64,000 nucleotides of DNA from Styela clava (GCF_964204865.1 NC_135264.1:7222001-7286000); one strand, 5' to 3'. Counted from the stretch's first letter, positions 8,115 to 18,037 are shown. A program made the numbers and translations. Notes: a model not told the origin generated them from the sequence alone.

Positions 8115-8195
8115 TTTCTTCGCCATTTCATTCGATTTTGCTCTGTTTTCCAACAACTGCGAAATACAAATAGCCGAATAGACTACTACTTTATT

Positions 8196-8314
8196 GCCTA
8201 CAACCATACCACGTTGAATGCACCCGATCTCGTTCGATCTCGGAAGTTAAGAAATGTCGGGCTCGGTTAGTACTTGCATGGGTGACCGGCTGGGAATACC
8301 GAGTGTCGTAAGCT
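8196..8314 (+). rRNA. 5S rRNA copy 42 (chimeric)
   Basis: C57A as in copies 13 and 45, but G116A and the downstream spacer as in copy 39. It looks like an unequal-crossover junction. Confidence 0.92.
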
Positions 8315-8395
8315 TTTCGTCGTCGTTTCATTCGATTTTGCTGTGTTTTCTAACAACTGCGAAATACAAATAGCCGAATAGACTACTACTTCATC

Positions 8396-8514
8396 TCCTA
8401 CAACCATACCACGTTGAATGCTCCCGATCTTGTTCGATCTCGGAAGTTAAGCAATGTCGGGCTTGGTTAGTACTTGCATGGGTGACCGGCTGGGAATACC
8501 GAGTGTCGTAGGCT
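8396..8514 (+). rRNA. 5S rRNA copy 43
   Basis: G1T, A27T, C36T, C69T; duplicate of copy 40. Confidence 0.92.
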
Positions 8515-8595
8515 TTTCGTCGCCGTTTCATCCGATTTTGCTCTGTTTTCTAACAACTGCGAAATACAAATAGCCGAATAGACTACTACTTTATC

Positions 8596-8714
8596 GCCTA
8601 CAACCATACCACGGTGAATGCACCCGATCTCGTTCGATCTCGGAAGTTAAGCAATGTCGGGCTCGGTTAGTACTTGCATGGGTGACCGGCTGGGAATACC
8701 GAGTGTCGTAGGCT
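8596..8714 (+). rRNA. 5S rRNA copy 44
   Basis: T19G; duplicate of copy 41. Confidence 0.94.
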
Positions 8715-8795
8715 TTTCTTCGCCATTTCATTCGATTTTGCTCTGTTTTCCAACAACTGCGAAATACAAATAGCCGAATAGACTACTACTTTATT

Positions 8796-8914
8796 GCCTA
8801 CAACCATACCACGTTGAATGCACCCGATCTCGTTCGATCTCGGAAGTTAAGAAATGTCGGGCTCGGTTAGTACTTGCATGGGTAACCGGCTGGGAATACC
8901 GAGTGTCGTAGGCT
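8796..8914 (+). rRNA. 5S rRNA copy 45
   Basis: C57A, G89A; T8 terminator and diverged spacer as after copy 13. Confidence 0.91.
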
Positions 8915-8999
8915 TTTTTTTCGTCGCCGTTCCATTCGTTTTTTCTCTGTTTTCTAACAACTGCAAAATACAAATAGCAGAACAGACTACTACTTTATC

Positions 9000-9118
9000 G
9001 ACTACAACCATACCACGTTGAATGCACCCGATCTCGTTCGATCTCGGAAGTTAAGCAATGTCGGGCTCGGTTAGTACTTGCATGGGTGACCAGCTGGGAA
9101 TACCGAGTGTCGTAGGCT
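9000..9118 (+). rRNA. 5S rRNA copy 46
   Basis: C2A, G93A. G93A makes the T84-G93 wobble a Watson-Crick pair. Confidence 0.93.
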
Positions 9119-9199
9119 TTTCGTCGCCGCTTCATTCGATTTTTCTCTGTTTTCCAACAACTGCAAAATACAAATAGCCGAATAGACTACTACTTTATC

Positions 9200-9318
9200 G
9201 CCTACAACCATACCACGTTGAATGCACCCGATCTCGTTCGATCTCGGAAGTTAAGCAATGTCGGGCTCGGTTAGTACTTGCATGGGTGACCGGCTGGGAA
9301 TATCGAGTGTCGTAGGCT
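9200..9318 (+). rRNA. 5S rRNA copy 47
   Basis: C104T. Confidence 0.94.
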
Positions 9319-9399
9319 TTTCGTCGCCGTTTCATTCGATTTTGCTCTGTTTTCCAACAACTGCGAAATACAAATAGCCGAATAGACTACTACTTTATC

Positions 9400-9518
9400 G
9401 CCTACAACCATACCACGTTGAATGCACCCGATCTCGTTCGATCTCGGAAGTTAAGCAATGTCGGGCTCGGTTAGTACTTGCATGGGTGACCGGCTGCGAA
9501 TACCGAGTGTCGTATGCT
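9400..9518 (+). rRNA. 5S rRNA copy 48
   Basis: G98C, G116T; spacer CGTCGCGG. Confidence 0.93.
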
Positions 9519-9599
9519 TTTCGTCGCGGTTTCATTCGATTTTGCTCTGTTTTCAAACAACTGCGAAATACAAATAGCCGAATAGACTACTACTTTATC

Positions 9600-9718
9600 G
9601 CCTACAACCATACCACGTTGAATGCACCCGATCTCGTTCGATCTCGGAAGTTAAGCAATGTCGGGCTCGGTTAGTACTTGCATGGGTGACCGGCTGGGAA
9701 TACCGAGTGTCGTAGGCT
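9600..9718 (+). rRNA. 5S rRNA copy 49
   Basis: Matches consensus; T5. Confidence 0.96.
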
Positions 9719-9799
9719 TTTTGTCGCCGTTTCATTCGATTTTGCTCTGTTTTCCAACAACTGCGAAATACAAATAGCCGAATAGACTACTACTTTATC

Positions 9800-9918
9800 G
9801 CCTACAACCATACCACGTTGAATGCACCCGATCTCGTTCGATCTCGAAAGTTAAGCAATGTCGGGCTCGGTTAGTACTTGCATGGGTGACCGGCTGGGAA
9901 TACCGAGTGTCGTAGGCT
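9800..9918 (+). rRNA. 5S rRNA copy 50
   Basis: G48A; T5. Confidence 0.94.
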
Positions 9919-9999
9919 TTTTGTCGCCGTTTCATTCAATTTTGCTCTGTTTTCCAACAACTGCGAAATACAAATAGCCGAATAGACTACTACCTCATC

Positions 10000-10118
10000 G
10001 CCTACAACCATACCACGTTGAATGCACCCGTTATCGTTCGATCTCGGAAGTTAAGCAATGTCGGGCTCGGTTAGTACTTGCATGGGTGACCGGCTGGGAA
10101 TACCGAGTGTCGTAGGCT
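10000..10118 (+). rRNA. 5S rRNA copy 51
   Basis: A32T, C34A. Confidence 0.94.
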
Positions 10119-10199
10119 TTTCGTCGCCGTTTCATTCGATTTTGCTCTGTTTTCCAACAACTGCGAAATACAAATAGCCGAATAGACTACTACTCTATC

Positions 10200-10318
10200 G
10201 CCTACAACCATACCACGTTGAATGCACCCGATCTCTTTCGATCTCGGAAGTTAATCAATGTCGGGCTCGGTTAGTACTTGCATGGGTGACCGGCTGGGAA
10301 TACCGAGTGTCGTAGGCT
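10200..10318 (+). rRNA. 5S rRNA copy 52
   Basis: G37T, G56T (A box). Confidence 0.93.
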
Positions 10319-10399
10319 TTTCGTCGCCGTTTCATTCGATTTTGCTCTGTTTTCCAACAACTGCGAAATACAAATAGCCGAATAGACTACTACTTTATT

Positions 10400-10508
10400 G
10401 CCTACAATCATACCACGTTGAATGCACTCGATCTCGGAAGTTAAGCAATGTCGGGCTCGGTTAGTACTTGCATGGGTGACCGGCTGGGAATACCGAGTGT
10501 CGTAGGCT
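10400..10508 (+). pseudogene. 5S copy 53, short-T form, likely pseudogene
   Basis: 10-nt loss as in copy 2, plus C9T; T5. Confidence 0.7.
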
Positions 10509-10589
10509 TTTTGTCGCCGTTTCATTCGATTTTGCTCTGTTTTCCAACAACTGCGAAATACAAATAGCCGAATAGACTACTACTTTATC

Positions 10590-10708
10590 GCCTACAACCA
10601 TACCACGTTGAATGCACTCGATCTCGTTCGATCTCGGAAGTTAAGCAATGTCGGGCGCGGTTAGTACTTGCATGGGTGACCGGCTGGGAATACCGAGTGT
10701 CGTAGGCT
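10590..10708 (+). rRNA. 5S rRNA copy 54
   Basis: C29T, T68G. C29T makes the internal 10-bp repeat 9/10 identical. Confidence 0.93.
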
Positions 10709-10789
10709 TTTCGTAGCCGTTTCATTCGATTTTGCTCTGTTTTCCAACAACTGCGAAATACAAATAGCCGAATAGACTACTACTTTATC

Positions 10790-10908
10790 GCCTACAACCA
10801 TACCACGTTGAATGCACCCGATCTCGTTCGATCTCGGAAGTTAAGCAATGTCGGGCTCGGTTAGTACTTGCATGGGTGACCGACTGGGAATACCGAGTGT
10901 CGTAGGCT
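10790..10908 (+). rRNA. 5S rRNA copy 55
   Basis: G94A; C123G after the T4 run. Confidence 0.94.
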
Positions 10909-10989
10909 TTTGGTCGCCGTTTCATTCGATTTTGCTCTGTTTTCCAACAATTGCGAAATACAAATAGCCGAATAGACTACTACTTTATC

Positions 10990-11108
10990 GCCTACAACCA
11001 TACCACGTTGAATGCACCCGATCTCGTTCGATCTCGGAAGTTAAGCAATGTCGGGCTCGGTTAGTACTTGCATGGGTGACCGGCTGGGAATACCGAGTGT
11101 CGTAGGCT
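10990..11108 (+). rRNA. 5S rRNA copy 56
   Basis: Matches consensus. Confidence 0.96.
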
Positions 11109-11189
11109 TTTCGTCGCCGTTTCATTTGATTTTGCTCTGTTTTCCAACAACTGCGAAATACAAATAGCCGAATAGACTACTACTTTATC

Positions 11190-11307
11190 GCCTACAACCA
11201 TACCACGTTGAATGCACCCGATCTCGTTCGATCTCGGAAGTTAAGCAATGTCGGGCTCGGTTAGTACTTGCATGGGTGACCGGCTGGAATACCGAGTGTC
11301 GTAGGCT
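11190..11307 (+). rRNA. 5S rRNA copy 57 (1-nt deletion)
   Basis: One G of 97-99 lost, next to the C box. Confidence 0.87.
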
Positions 11308-11388
11308 TTTCGTCGCCGTTTCGTTCGATTTTGTTCTGTTTTCCAACAACTGCGAAATACAAATAGCCGAATAGACTACTGTTTAATC

Positions 11389-11507
11389 GCCTACAACCAT
11401 ACCACGTTGAATGCACCCGATCTCGTTCGATCTCGGAAGTTAAGCAATGTCGGGCTCGGTTAGTACTTGCATGGGTGACCGGCTGGGAATACCGAGTGTC
11501 GTAGGCT
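11389..11507 (+). rRNA. 5S rRNA copy 58
   Basis: Gene matches consensus; its downstream spacer lacks 11 bp. Confidence 0.96.
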
Positions 11508-11577
11508 TTTCGTCGCCGTTTCATTCGATTTTGCTCTGTTTTCCAACAACTGCGAAATACAAATAGCCGAATTTACC

Positions 11578-11686
11578 GCCTACAACCATACCACGTTGAA
11601 TGCACCCGATCTCGGAAGTTAAGCAATGTCGGGCTCGGTTAGTACTTGCATGGGTGACCGGCTGGGAATACCGAGTGTCGTAGGCT
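11578..11686 (+). pseudogene. 5S copy 59, short-C form, likely pseudogene
   Basis: 10-nt loss leaving CACCCGATCTCGG, explained by slippage between the two CGATCTCG copies at 30-37 and 40-47. T4 follows. An 11-bp loss in the preceding spacer puts its TATA-like element at about -20. Confidence 0.7.
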
Positions 11687-11767
11687 TTTCGTCGCCGTTT
11701 CATTCGATTTTGCTCTGTTTTCTAACAATTGCGAAATACAAATAGCCGCATAGACTACTACTTTATC

Positions 11768-11886
11768 GCCTACAACCATACCACGTTGAATGCACCCGAT
11801 CTTGTTCGATCTCGGAAGTTAAGCAATGTCGGGCTTGGTTAGTACTTGCATGGGTGACCGGCTGGGAATACCGAGTGTCGTAGGCT
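11768..11886 (+). rRNA. 5S rRNA copy 60
   Basis: C36T, C69T. Confidence 0.94.
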
Positions 11887-11967
11887 TTTCGTCGCCGTTT
11901 CATTCGATTTTGCTCTGTTTTCTAACAACTGGGAAATACAAATAGCCGAATAGACTACTACTCCATC

Positions 11968-12086
11968 GCCTACAACCATACCACGGTGAATGCACCCGAT
12001 CTCGTTCGATCTCGGAAGTTAAGCAATGTCGTGCTCGGTTAGTACTTGCATGGGTGACCGTCTGCGAATACCGAGTGTCGTATGCT
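11968..12086 (+). rRNA. 5S rRNA copy 61
   Basis: T19G, G65T, G94T, G98C, G116T. The front resembles copy 81 and the back copy 48, suggesting a crossover chimera. Confidence 0.9.
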
Positions 12087-12167
12087 TTTCGTCGCGGTTT
12101 CATTCGATTTTGCTCTGTTTTCAAACAACTGCGAAATACAAATAGCCGAATAGACTACTACTTTATC

Positions 12168-12286
12168 GCCTACAACCATACCACGTTGAATGCACCCGAT
12201 CTCGTTCGATCTCGGAAGTTAAGCAATGTCGGGCTCGGTTAGTACTTGCATGGGTGACCGGCTGGGAATACCGAGTGTCGTAGGCT
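12168..12286 (+). rRNA. 5S rRNA copy 62
   Basis: Matches consensus; T5. Confidence 0.96.
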
Positions 12287-12367
12287 TTTTGTCGCCGTTT
12301 CATTCGATTTTGCTCTGTTTTCCAACAACTGCGAAATACAAATAGCCGAATAGACTACTACTTTATC

Positions 12368-12486
12368 GCCTACAACCATACCACGTTGAATGCACCCGAT
12401 CTCGTTCGATCTCGAAAGTTAAGCAATGTCGGGCTCGGTTAGTACTTGCATGGGTGACCGGCTGGGAATACCGAGTGTCGTAGGCT
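12368..12486 (+). rRNA. 5S rRNA copy 63
   Basis: G48A; T5. Confidence 0.94.
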
Positions 12487-12567
12487 TTTTGTCGCCGTTT
12501 CATTCAATTTTGCTCTGTTTTCCAACAACTGCGAAATACAAATAGCCGAATAGACTACTACCTCATC

Positions 12568-12686
12568 GCCTACAACCATACCACGTTGAATGCACCCGTT
12601 ATCGTTCGATCTCGGAAGTTGAGCAATGTCGGGCTCGGTTAGTACTTGCATGGGTGACCGGCTGGGAATACCGAGTGTCGTAGGCT
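12568..12686 (+). rRNA. 5S rRNA copy 64
   Basis: A32T, C34A, A54G. Confidence 0.93.
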
Positions 12687-12767
12687 TTTCGTCGCCGTTT
12701 CATTCGATTTTGCTCTGTTTTCCAACAACTGCGAAATACAAATAGCCGAATAGACTACTACTCTATC

Positions 12768-12886
12768 GCCTACAACCATACCACGTTGAATGCACCCGAT
12801 CTCTTTCGATCTCGGAAGTTAATCAATGTCGGGCTCGGTTAGTACTTGCATGGGTGACCGGCTGGGAATACCGAGTGTCGTAGGCT
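12768..12886 (+). rRNA. 5S rRNA copy 65
   Basis: G37T, G56T. Confidence 0.93.
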
Positions 12887-12967
12887 TTTCGTCGCCGTTT
12901 CATTCGATTTTGCTCTGTTTTCCAACAACTGCGAAATACAAATAGCCGAATAGACTACTACTTTATT

Positions 12968-13076
12968 GCCTACAATCATACCACGTTGAATGCACTCGAT
13001 CTCGGAAGTTAAGCAATGTCGGGCTCGGTTAGTACTTGCATGGGTGACCGGCTGGGAATACCGAGTGTCGTAGGCT
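12968..13076 (+). pseudogene. 5S copy 66, short-T form, likely pseudogene
   Basis: 10-nt loss, C9T, T5. The downstream spacer (CTAACAATTGCG) is that of the short-C lineage, so the unit looks chimeric. Confidence 0.7.
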
Positions 13077-13157
13077 TTTTGTCGCCGTTTCATTCGATTT
13101 TGCTCTGTTTTCTAACAATTGCGAAATACAAATAGCCGAATAGACTACTACTTTATC

Positions 13158-13276
13158 GCCTACAACCATACCACGTTGAATGCACCCGATCTTGTTCGAT
13201 CTCGGAAGTTAAGCAATGTCGGGCTTGGTTAGTACTTGCATGGGTGACCGGCTGGGAATACCGAGTGTCGTAGGCT
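13158..13276 (+). rRNA. 5S rRNA copy 67
   Basis: C36T, C69T. Confidence 0.94.
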
Positions 13277-13357
13277 TTTCGTCGCCGTTTCATTCGATTT
13301 TGCTCTGTTTTCTAACAACTGGGAAATACAAATAGCCGAATAGACTACTACTCCATC

Positions 13358-13476
13358 GCCTACAACCATACCACGGTGAATGCACCCGATCTCGTTCGAT
13401 CTCGGAAGTTAAGCAATGTCGTGCTCGGTTAGTACTTGCATGGGTGACCGGCTGCGAATACCGAGTGTCGTATGCT
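13358..13476 (+). rRNA. 5S rRNA copy 68
   Basis: T19G, G65T, G98C, G116T. Confidence 0.91.
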
Positions 13477-13557
13477 TTTCGTCGCGGTTTCATTCGATTT
13501 TGCTCTGTTTTCAAACAACTGCGAAATACAAATAGCCGAATAGACTACTACTTTATC

Positions 13558-13676
13558 GCCTACAACCATACCACGTTGAATGCACCCGATCTCGTTCGAT
13601 CTCGGAAGTTAAGCAATGTCGGGCTCGGTTAGTACTTGCATGGGTGACCGGCTGGGAATACCGAGTGTCGTAGGCT
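13558..13676 (+). rRNA. 5S rRNA copy 69
   Basis: Matches consensus; T5. Confidence 0.96.
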
Positions 13677-13757
13677 TTTTGTCGCCGTTTCATTCGATTT
13701 TGCTCTGTTTTCCAACAACTGCGAAATACAAATAGCCGAATAGACTACTACTTTATC

Positions 13758-13876
13758 GCCTACAACCATACCACGTTGAATGCACCCGATCTCGTTCGAT
13801 CTCGAAAGTTAAGCAATGTCGGGCTCGGTTAGTACTTGCATGGGTGACCGGCTGGGAATACCGAGTGTCGTAGGCT
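13758..13876 (+). rRNA. 5S rRNA copy 70
   Basis: G48A; T5. Confidence 0.94.
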
Positions 13877-13957
13877 TTTTGTCGCCGTTTCATTCAATTT
13901 TGCTCTGTTTTCCAACAACTGCGAAATACAAATAGCCGAATAGACTACTACCTCATC

Positions 13958-14076
13958 GCCTACAACCATACCACGTTGAATGCACCCGTTATCGTTCGAT
14001 CTCGGAAGTTAAGCAATGTCGGGCTCGGTTAGTACTTGCATGGGTGACCGGCTGGGAATACCGAGTGTCGTAGGCT
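13958..14076 (+). rRNA. 5S rRNA copy 71
   Basis: A32T, C34A. Confidence 0.94.
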
Positions 14077-14157
14077 TTTCGTCGCCGTTTCATTCGATTT
14101 TGCTCTGTTTTCCAACAACTGCGAAATACAAATAGCCGAATAGACTACTACTCTATC

Positions 14158-14276
14158 GCCTACAACCATACCACGTTGAATGCACCCGATCTCTTTCGAT
14201 CTCGGAAGTTAATCAATGTCGGGCTCGGTTAGTACTTGCATGGGTGACCGGCTGGGAATACCGAGTGTCGTAGGCT
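14158..14276 (+). rRNA. 5S rRNA copy 72
   Basis: G37T, G56T. Confidence 0.93.
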
Positions 14277-14357
14277 TTTCGTCGCCGTTTCATTCGATTT
14301 TGCTCTGTTTTCCAACAACTGCGAAATACAAATAGCCGAATAGACTACTACTTTATT

Positions 14358-14466
14358 GCCTACAATCATACCACGTTGAATGCACTCGATCTCGGAAGTT
14401 AAGCAATGTCGGGCTCGGTTAGTACTTGCATGGGTGACCGGCTGGGAATACCGAGTGTCGTAGGCT
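14358..14466 (+). pseudogene. 5S copy 73, short-T form, likely pseudogene
   Basis: 10-nt loss, C9T; T5. Confidence 0.7.
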
Positions 14467-14547
14467 TTTTGTCGCCGTTTCATTCGATTTTGCTCTGTTT
14501 TCCAACAACTGCGAAATACAAATAGCCGAATAGACTACTACTTTATC

Positions 14548-14666
14548 GCCTACAACCATACCACGTTGAATGCACTCGATCTCGTTCGATCTCGGAAGTT
14601 AAGCAATGTCGGGCGCGGTTAGTACTTGCGTGGGTGACCGGCTGGGAATACCGAGTGTCGTAGGCT
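14548..14666 (+). rRNA. 5S rRNA copy 74
   Basis: C29T, T68G, A83G. Confidence 0.92.
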
Positions 14667-14747
14667 TTTCGTAGCCGTTTCATTCGATTTTGCTCTGTTT
14701 TCCAACAACTGCGAAATACAAATAGCCGAATAGACTACTACTTTATC

Positions 14748-14866
14748 GCCTACAACCATACCACGTTGAATGCACCCGATCTCGTTCGATCTCGGAAGTT
14801 AAGCAATGTCGGGCTCGGTTAGTACTTGCATGGGTGACCGACTGGGAATACCGAGTGTCGTAGGCT
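14748..14866 (+). rRNA. 5S rRNA copy 75
   Basis: G94A; C123G. Confidence 0.94.
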
Positions 14867-14947
14867 TTTGGTCGCCGTTTCATTCGATTTTGCTCTGTTT
14901 TCCAACAATTGCGAAATACAAATAGCCGAATAGACTACTACTTTATC

Positions 14948-15066
14948 GCCTACAACCATACCACGTTGAATGCACCCGATCTCGTTCGATCTCGGAAGTT
15001 AAGCAATGTCGGGCTCGGTTAGTACTTGCATGGGTGACCGGCTGGGAATACCGAGTGTCGTAGGCT
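14948..15066 (+). rRNA. 5S rRNA copy 76
   Basis: Matches consensus. Confidence 0.96.
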
Positions 15067-15147
15067 TTTCGTCGCCGTTTCATTTGATTTTGCTCTGTTT
15101 TCCAACAACTGCGAAATACAAATAGCCGAATAGACTACTACTTTATC

Positions 15148-15265
15148 GCCTACAACCATACCACGTTGAATGCACCCGATCTCGTTCGATCTCGGAAGTT
15201 AAGCAATGTCGGGCTCGGTTAGTACTTGCATGGGTGACCGGCTGGAATACCGAGTGTCGTAGGCT
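15148..15265 (+). rRNA. 5S rRNA copy 77 (1-nt deletion)
   Basis: One G of 97-99 lost. Confidence 0.87.
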
Positions 15266-15346
15266 TTTCGTCGCCGTTTCGTTCGATTTTGTTCTGTTTT
15301 CCAACAACTGCGAAATACAAATAGCCGAATAGACTACTGTTTAATC

Positions 15347-15465
15347 GCCTACAACCATACCACGTTGAATGCACCCGATCTCGTTCGATCTCGGAAGTTA
15401 AGCAATGTCGGGCTCGGTTAGTACTTGCATGGGTGACCGGCTGGGAATACCGAGTGTCGTAGGCT
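15347..15465 (+). rRNA. 5S rRNA copy 78
   Basis: Matches consensus. Counterpart of copy 58 but with a full-length spacer. Confidence 0.96.
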
Positions 15466-15546
15466 TTTCGTCGCCGTTTCATTCGATTTTGCTCTGTTTT
15501 CCAACAACTGCGAAATACAAATAGCCGAATAGACTACTACTTTACC

Positions 15547-15655
15547 GCCTACAACCATACCACGTTGAATGCACCCGATCTCGGAAGTTAAGCAATGTCG
15601 GGCTCGGTTAGTACTTGCATGGGTGACCGGCTGGGAATACCGAGTGTCGTAGGCT
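15547..15655 (+). pseudogene. 5S copy 79, short-C form, likely pseudogene
   Basis: 10-nt loss as in copy 59. Confidence 0.7.
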
Positions 15656-15736
15656 TTTCGTCGCCGTTTCATTCGATTTTGCTCTGTTTTCTAACAATTG
15701 CGAAATACAAATAGCCGCATAGACTACTACTTTATC

Positions 15737-15855
15737 GCCTACAACCATACCACGTTGAATGCACCCGATCTTGTTCGATCTCGGAAGTTAAGCAATGTCG
15801 GGCTTGGTTAGTACTTGCATGGGTGACCGGCTGGGAATACCGAGTGTCGTAGGCT
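15737..15855 (+). rRNA. 5S rRNA copy 80
   Basis: C36T, C69T. Confidence 0.94.
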
Positions 15856-15936
15856 TTTCGTCGCCGTTTCATTCGATTTTGCTCTGTTTTCTAACAACTG
15901 GGAAATACAAATAGCCGAATAGACTACTACTCCATC

Positions 15937-16055
15937 GCCTACAACCATACCACGGTGAATGCACCCGATCTCGTTCGATCTCGGAAGTTAAGCAATGTCG
16001 TGCTCGGTTAGTACTTGCATGGGTGACCGTCTGCGAATACCGAGTGTCGTAGGCT
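15937..16055 (+). rRNA. 5S rRNA copy 81
   Basis: T19G, G65T, G94T, G98C; T5; downstream spacer gains 2 bp (TTTATATC). Confidence 0.91.
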
Positions 16056-16138
16056 TTTTGTCGCCGTTTCATTCGATTTTGCTCTGTTTTCCAACAACTG
16101 CGAAATACAAATAGCCGAATAGACTACTACTTTATATC

Positions 16139-16257
16139 GCCTACAACCATACCACGTTGAATGCACCCGTTATCGTTCGATCTCGGAAGTTAAGCAATGT
16201 CGGGCTCGGTTAGTACTTGCATGGGTGACCGGCTGGGAATACCGAGTGTCGTAGGCT
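16139..16257 (+). rRNA. 5S rRNA copy 82
   Basis: A32T, C34A. Confidence 0.94.
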
Positions 16258-16338
16258 TTTCGTCGCCGTTTCATTCGATTTTGCTCTGTTTTCCAACAAC
16301 TGCGAAATACAAATAGCCGAATAGACTACTACTTTATC

Positions 16339-16457
16339 GCCTACAACCATACCACGTTGAATGCACCCGATCTCGTTCGATCTCGGAAGTTAATCAATGT
16401 CGGGCTCGGTTAGTACTTGCATGGGTGACCGGCTGGGAATACCGAGTGTCGTAGGCT
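16339..16457 (+). rRNA. 5S rRNA copy 83
   Basis: G56T. Confidence 0.94.
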
Positions 16458-16538
16458 TTTCGTCGCCGTTTCATTCGATTTTGCTCTGTTTTCCAACAAC
16501 TGCGAAATACAAATAGCCGAATAGACTACTACTTTATT

Positions 16539-16647
16539 GCCTACAATCATACCACGTTGAATGCACTCGATCTCGGAAGTTAAGCAATGTCGGGCTCGGT
16601 TAGTACTTGCATGGGTGACCGGCTGGGAATACCGAGTGTCGTAGGCT
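16539..16647 (+). pseudogene. 5S copy 84, short-T form, likely pseudogene
   Basis: 10-nt loss, C9T; T5. Confidence 0.7.
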
Positions 16648-16728
16648 TTTTGTCGCCGTTTCATTCGATTTTGCTCTGTTTTCCAACAACTGCGAAATAC
16701 AAATAGCCGAATAGACTACTACTTTATC

Positions 16729-16847
16729 GCCTACAACCATACCACGTTGAATGCACTCGATCTCGTTCGATCTCGGAAGTTAAGCAATGTCGGGCTCGGT
16801 TAGTACTTGCATGGGTGACCGGCTGGGAATACCGAGTGTCGTAGGCT
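16729..16847 (+). rRNA. 5S rRNA copy 85
   Basis: C29T. Confidence 0.94.
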
Positions 16848-16928
16848 TTTCGTCGCCGTTTCATTCGATTTTGCTCTGTTTTCCAACAACTGCGAAATAC
16901 AAATAGCCGAATAGACTACTACTTTATC

Positions 16929-17047
16929 GCCTACAACCATACCACGTTGAATGCACCCGATCTCGTTCGATCTCGGAAGTTAAGCAATGTCGGGCTCGGT
17001 TAGTACTTGCATGGGTGACCGACTGGGAATACCGAGTGTCGTAGGCT
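16929..17047 (+). rRNA. 5S rRNA copy 86
   Basis: G94A. Confidence 0.94.
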
Positions 17048-17128
17048 TTTCGTCGCCGTTTCATTCGATTTTGCTCTGTTTTCCAACAATTGCGAAATAC
17101 AAATAGCCGAATAGACTACTACTTTATC

Positions 17129-17247
17129 GCCTACAACCATACCACGTTGAATGCACCCGATCTCGTTCGATCTCGGAAGTTAAGCAATGTCGGGCTCGGT
17201 TAGTACTTGCATGGGTGACCGGCTGGGAATACCGAGTGTCGTAGGCT
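17129..17247 (+). rRNA. 5S rRNA copy 87
   Basis: Matches consensus. Confidence 0.96.
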
Positions 17248-17328
17248 TTTCGTCGCCGTTTCATTTGATTTTGCTCTGTTTTCCAACAACTGCGAAATAC
17301 AAATAGCCGAATAGACTACTACTCTATC

Positions 17329-17447
17329 GCCTACAACCATACCACGTTGAATGCACCCGATCTCTTTCGATCTCGGAAGTTAATCAATGTCGGGCTCGGT
17401 TAGTACTTGCATGGGTGACCGGCTGGGAATACCGAGTGTCGTAGGCT
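17329..17447 (+). rRNA. 5S rRNA copy 88
   Basis: G37T, G56T. Confidence 0.93.
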
Positions 17448-17528
17448 TTTCGTCGCCGTTTCATTCGATTTTGCTCTGTTTTCCAACAACTGCGAAATAC
17501 AAATAGCCGAATAGACTACTACTTTATT

Positions 17529-17637
17529 GCCTACAATCATACCACGTTGAATGCACTCGATCTCGGAAGTTAAGCAATGTCGGGCTCGGTTAGTACTTGC
17601 ATGGGTGACCGGCTGGGAATACCGAGTGTCGTAGGCT
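17529..17637 (+). pseudogene. 5S copy 89, short-T form, likely pseudogene
   Basis: 10-nt loss, C9T; T5. Confidence 0.7.
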
Positions 17638-17718
17638 TTTTGTCGCCGTTTCATTCGATTTTGCTCTGTTTTCCAACAACTGCGAAATACAAATAGCCGA
17701 ATAGACTACTACTTTATC

Positions 17719-17837
17719 GCCTACAACCATACCACGTTGAATGCACTCGATCTCGTTCGATCTCGGAAGTTAAGCAATGTCGGGCGCGGTTAGTACTTGC
17801 ATGGGTGACCGGCTGGGAATACCGAGTGTCGTAGGCT
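17719..17837 (+). rRNA. 5S rRNA copy 90
   Basis: C29T, T68G. Confidence 0.93.
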
Positions 17838-17918
17838 TTTCGTAGCCGTTTCATTCGATTTTGCTCTGTTTTCCAACAACTGCGAAATACAAATAGCCGA
17901 ATAGACTACTACTTTATC

Positions 17919-18037
17919 GCCTACAACCATACCACGTTGAATGCACCCGATCTCGTTCGATCTCGGAAGTTAAGCAATGTCGGGCTCGGTTAGTACTTGC
18001 ATGGGTGACCGACTGGGAATACCGAGTGTCGTAGGCT
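17919..18037 (+). rRNA. 5S rRNA copy 91
   Basis: G94A; C123G. Confidence 0.94.

Larger units (their letters stand above)
6998..8195 (+). repeat. Segmental repeat A2 (copies 36-41)
   Basis: Partner of 1198-2395. It is followed by copies 42-44, which repeat the 39-41 pattern 600 bp later, and then copies 45-48, which match 13-16 at 6.4 kb distance. Confidence 0.85.
9600..10589 (+). repeat. Segmental repeat C1 (copies 49-53)
   Basis: Five units, 990 bp: consensus, G48A, A32T+C34A, G37T+G56T, then short-T. The same order recurs at 12168-13157 and 13558-14547. Confidence 0.9.
10590..12167 (+). repeat. Segmental repeat D1 (copies 54-61)
   Basis: Eight units in the same order as 14548-16138. Differs by the 11-bp spacer loss after copy 58 and by a chimeric last unit. 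Confidence 0.9.
12168..13157 (+). repeat. Segmental repeat C2 (copies 62-66)
   Basis: Second instance of C1; it ends in a chimeric short unit with a foreign-lineage spacer. Confidence 0.9.
13558..14547 (+). repeat. Segmental repeat C3 (copies 69-73)
   Basis: Third instance of C1. Confidence 0.9.
14548..16138 (+). repeat. Segmental repeat D2 (copies 74-81)
   Basis: Partner of 10590-12167. Confidence 0.9.

Noticed and set aside
9486-9674. Plus-strand reading frames of 62-85 codons (for example 9486-9674, 23370-23606, 29358-29615, 56839-57096).
   Set aside because: They start inside the 5S gene at the conserved ATGTCGGG or ATGGGTGACC motifs and run through the spacer into the next gene; an artefact of the periodic sequence.
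16120-16138. TTTATATC before copy 82 as a new TATA box.
   Set aside because: It is a 2-bp AT gain in TTTATC directly at the gene start, far too close to +1 for TBP-directed initiation of that gene.
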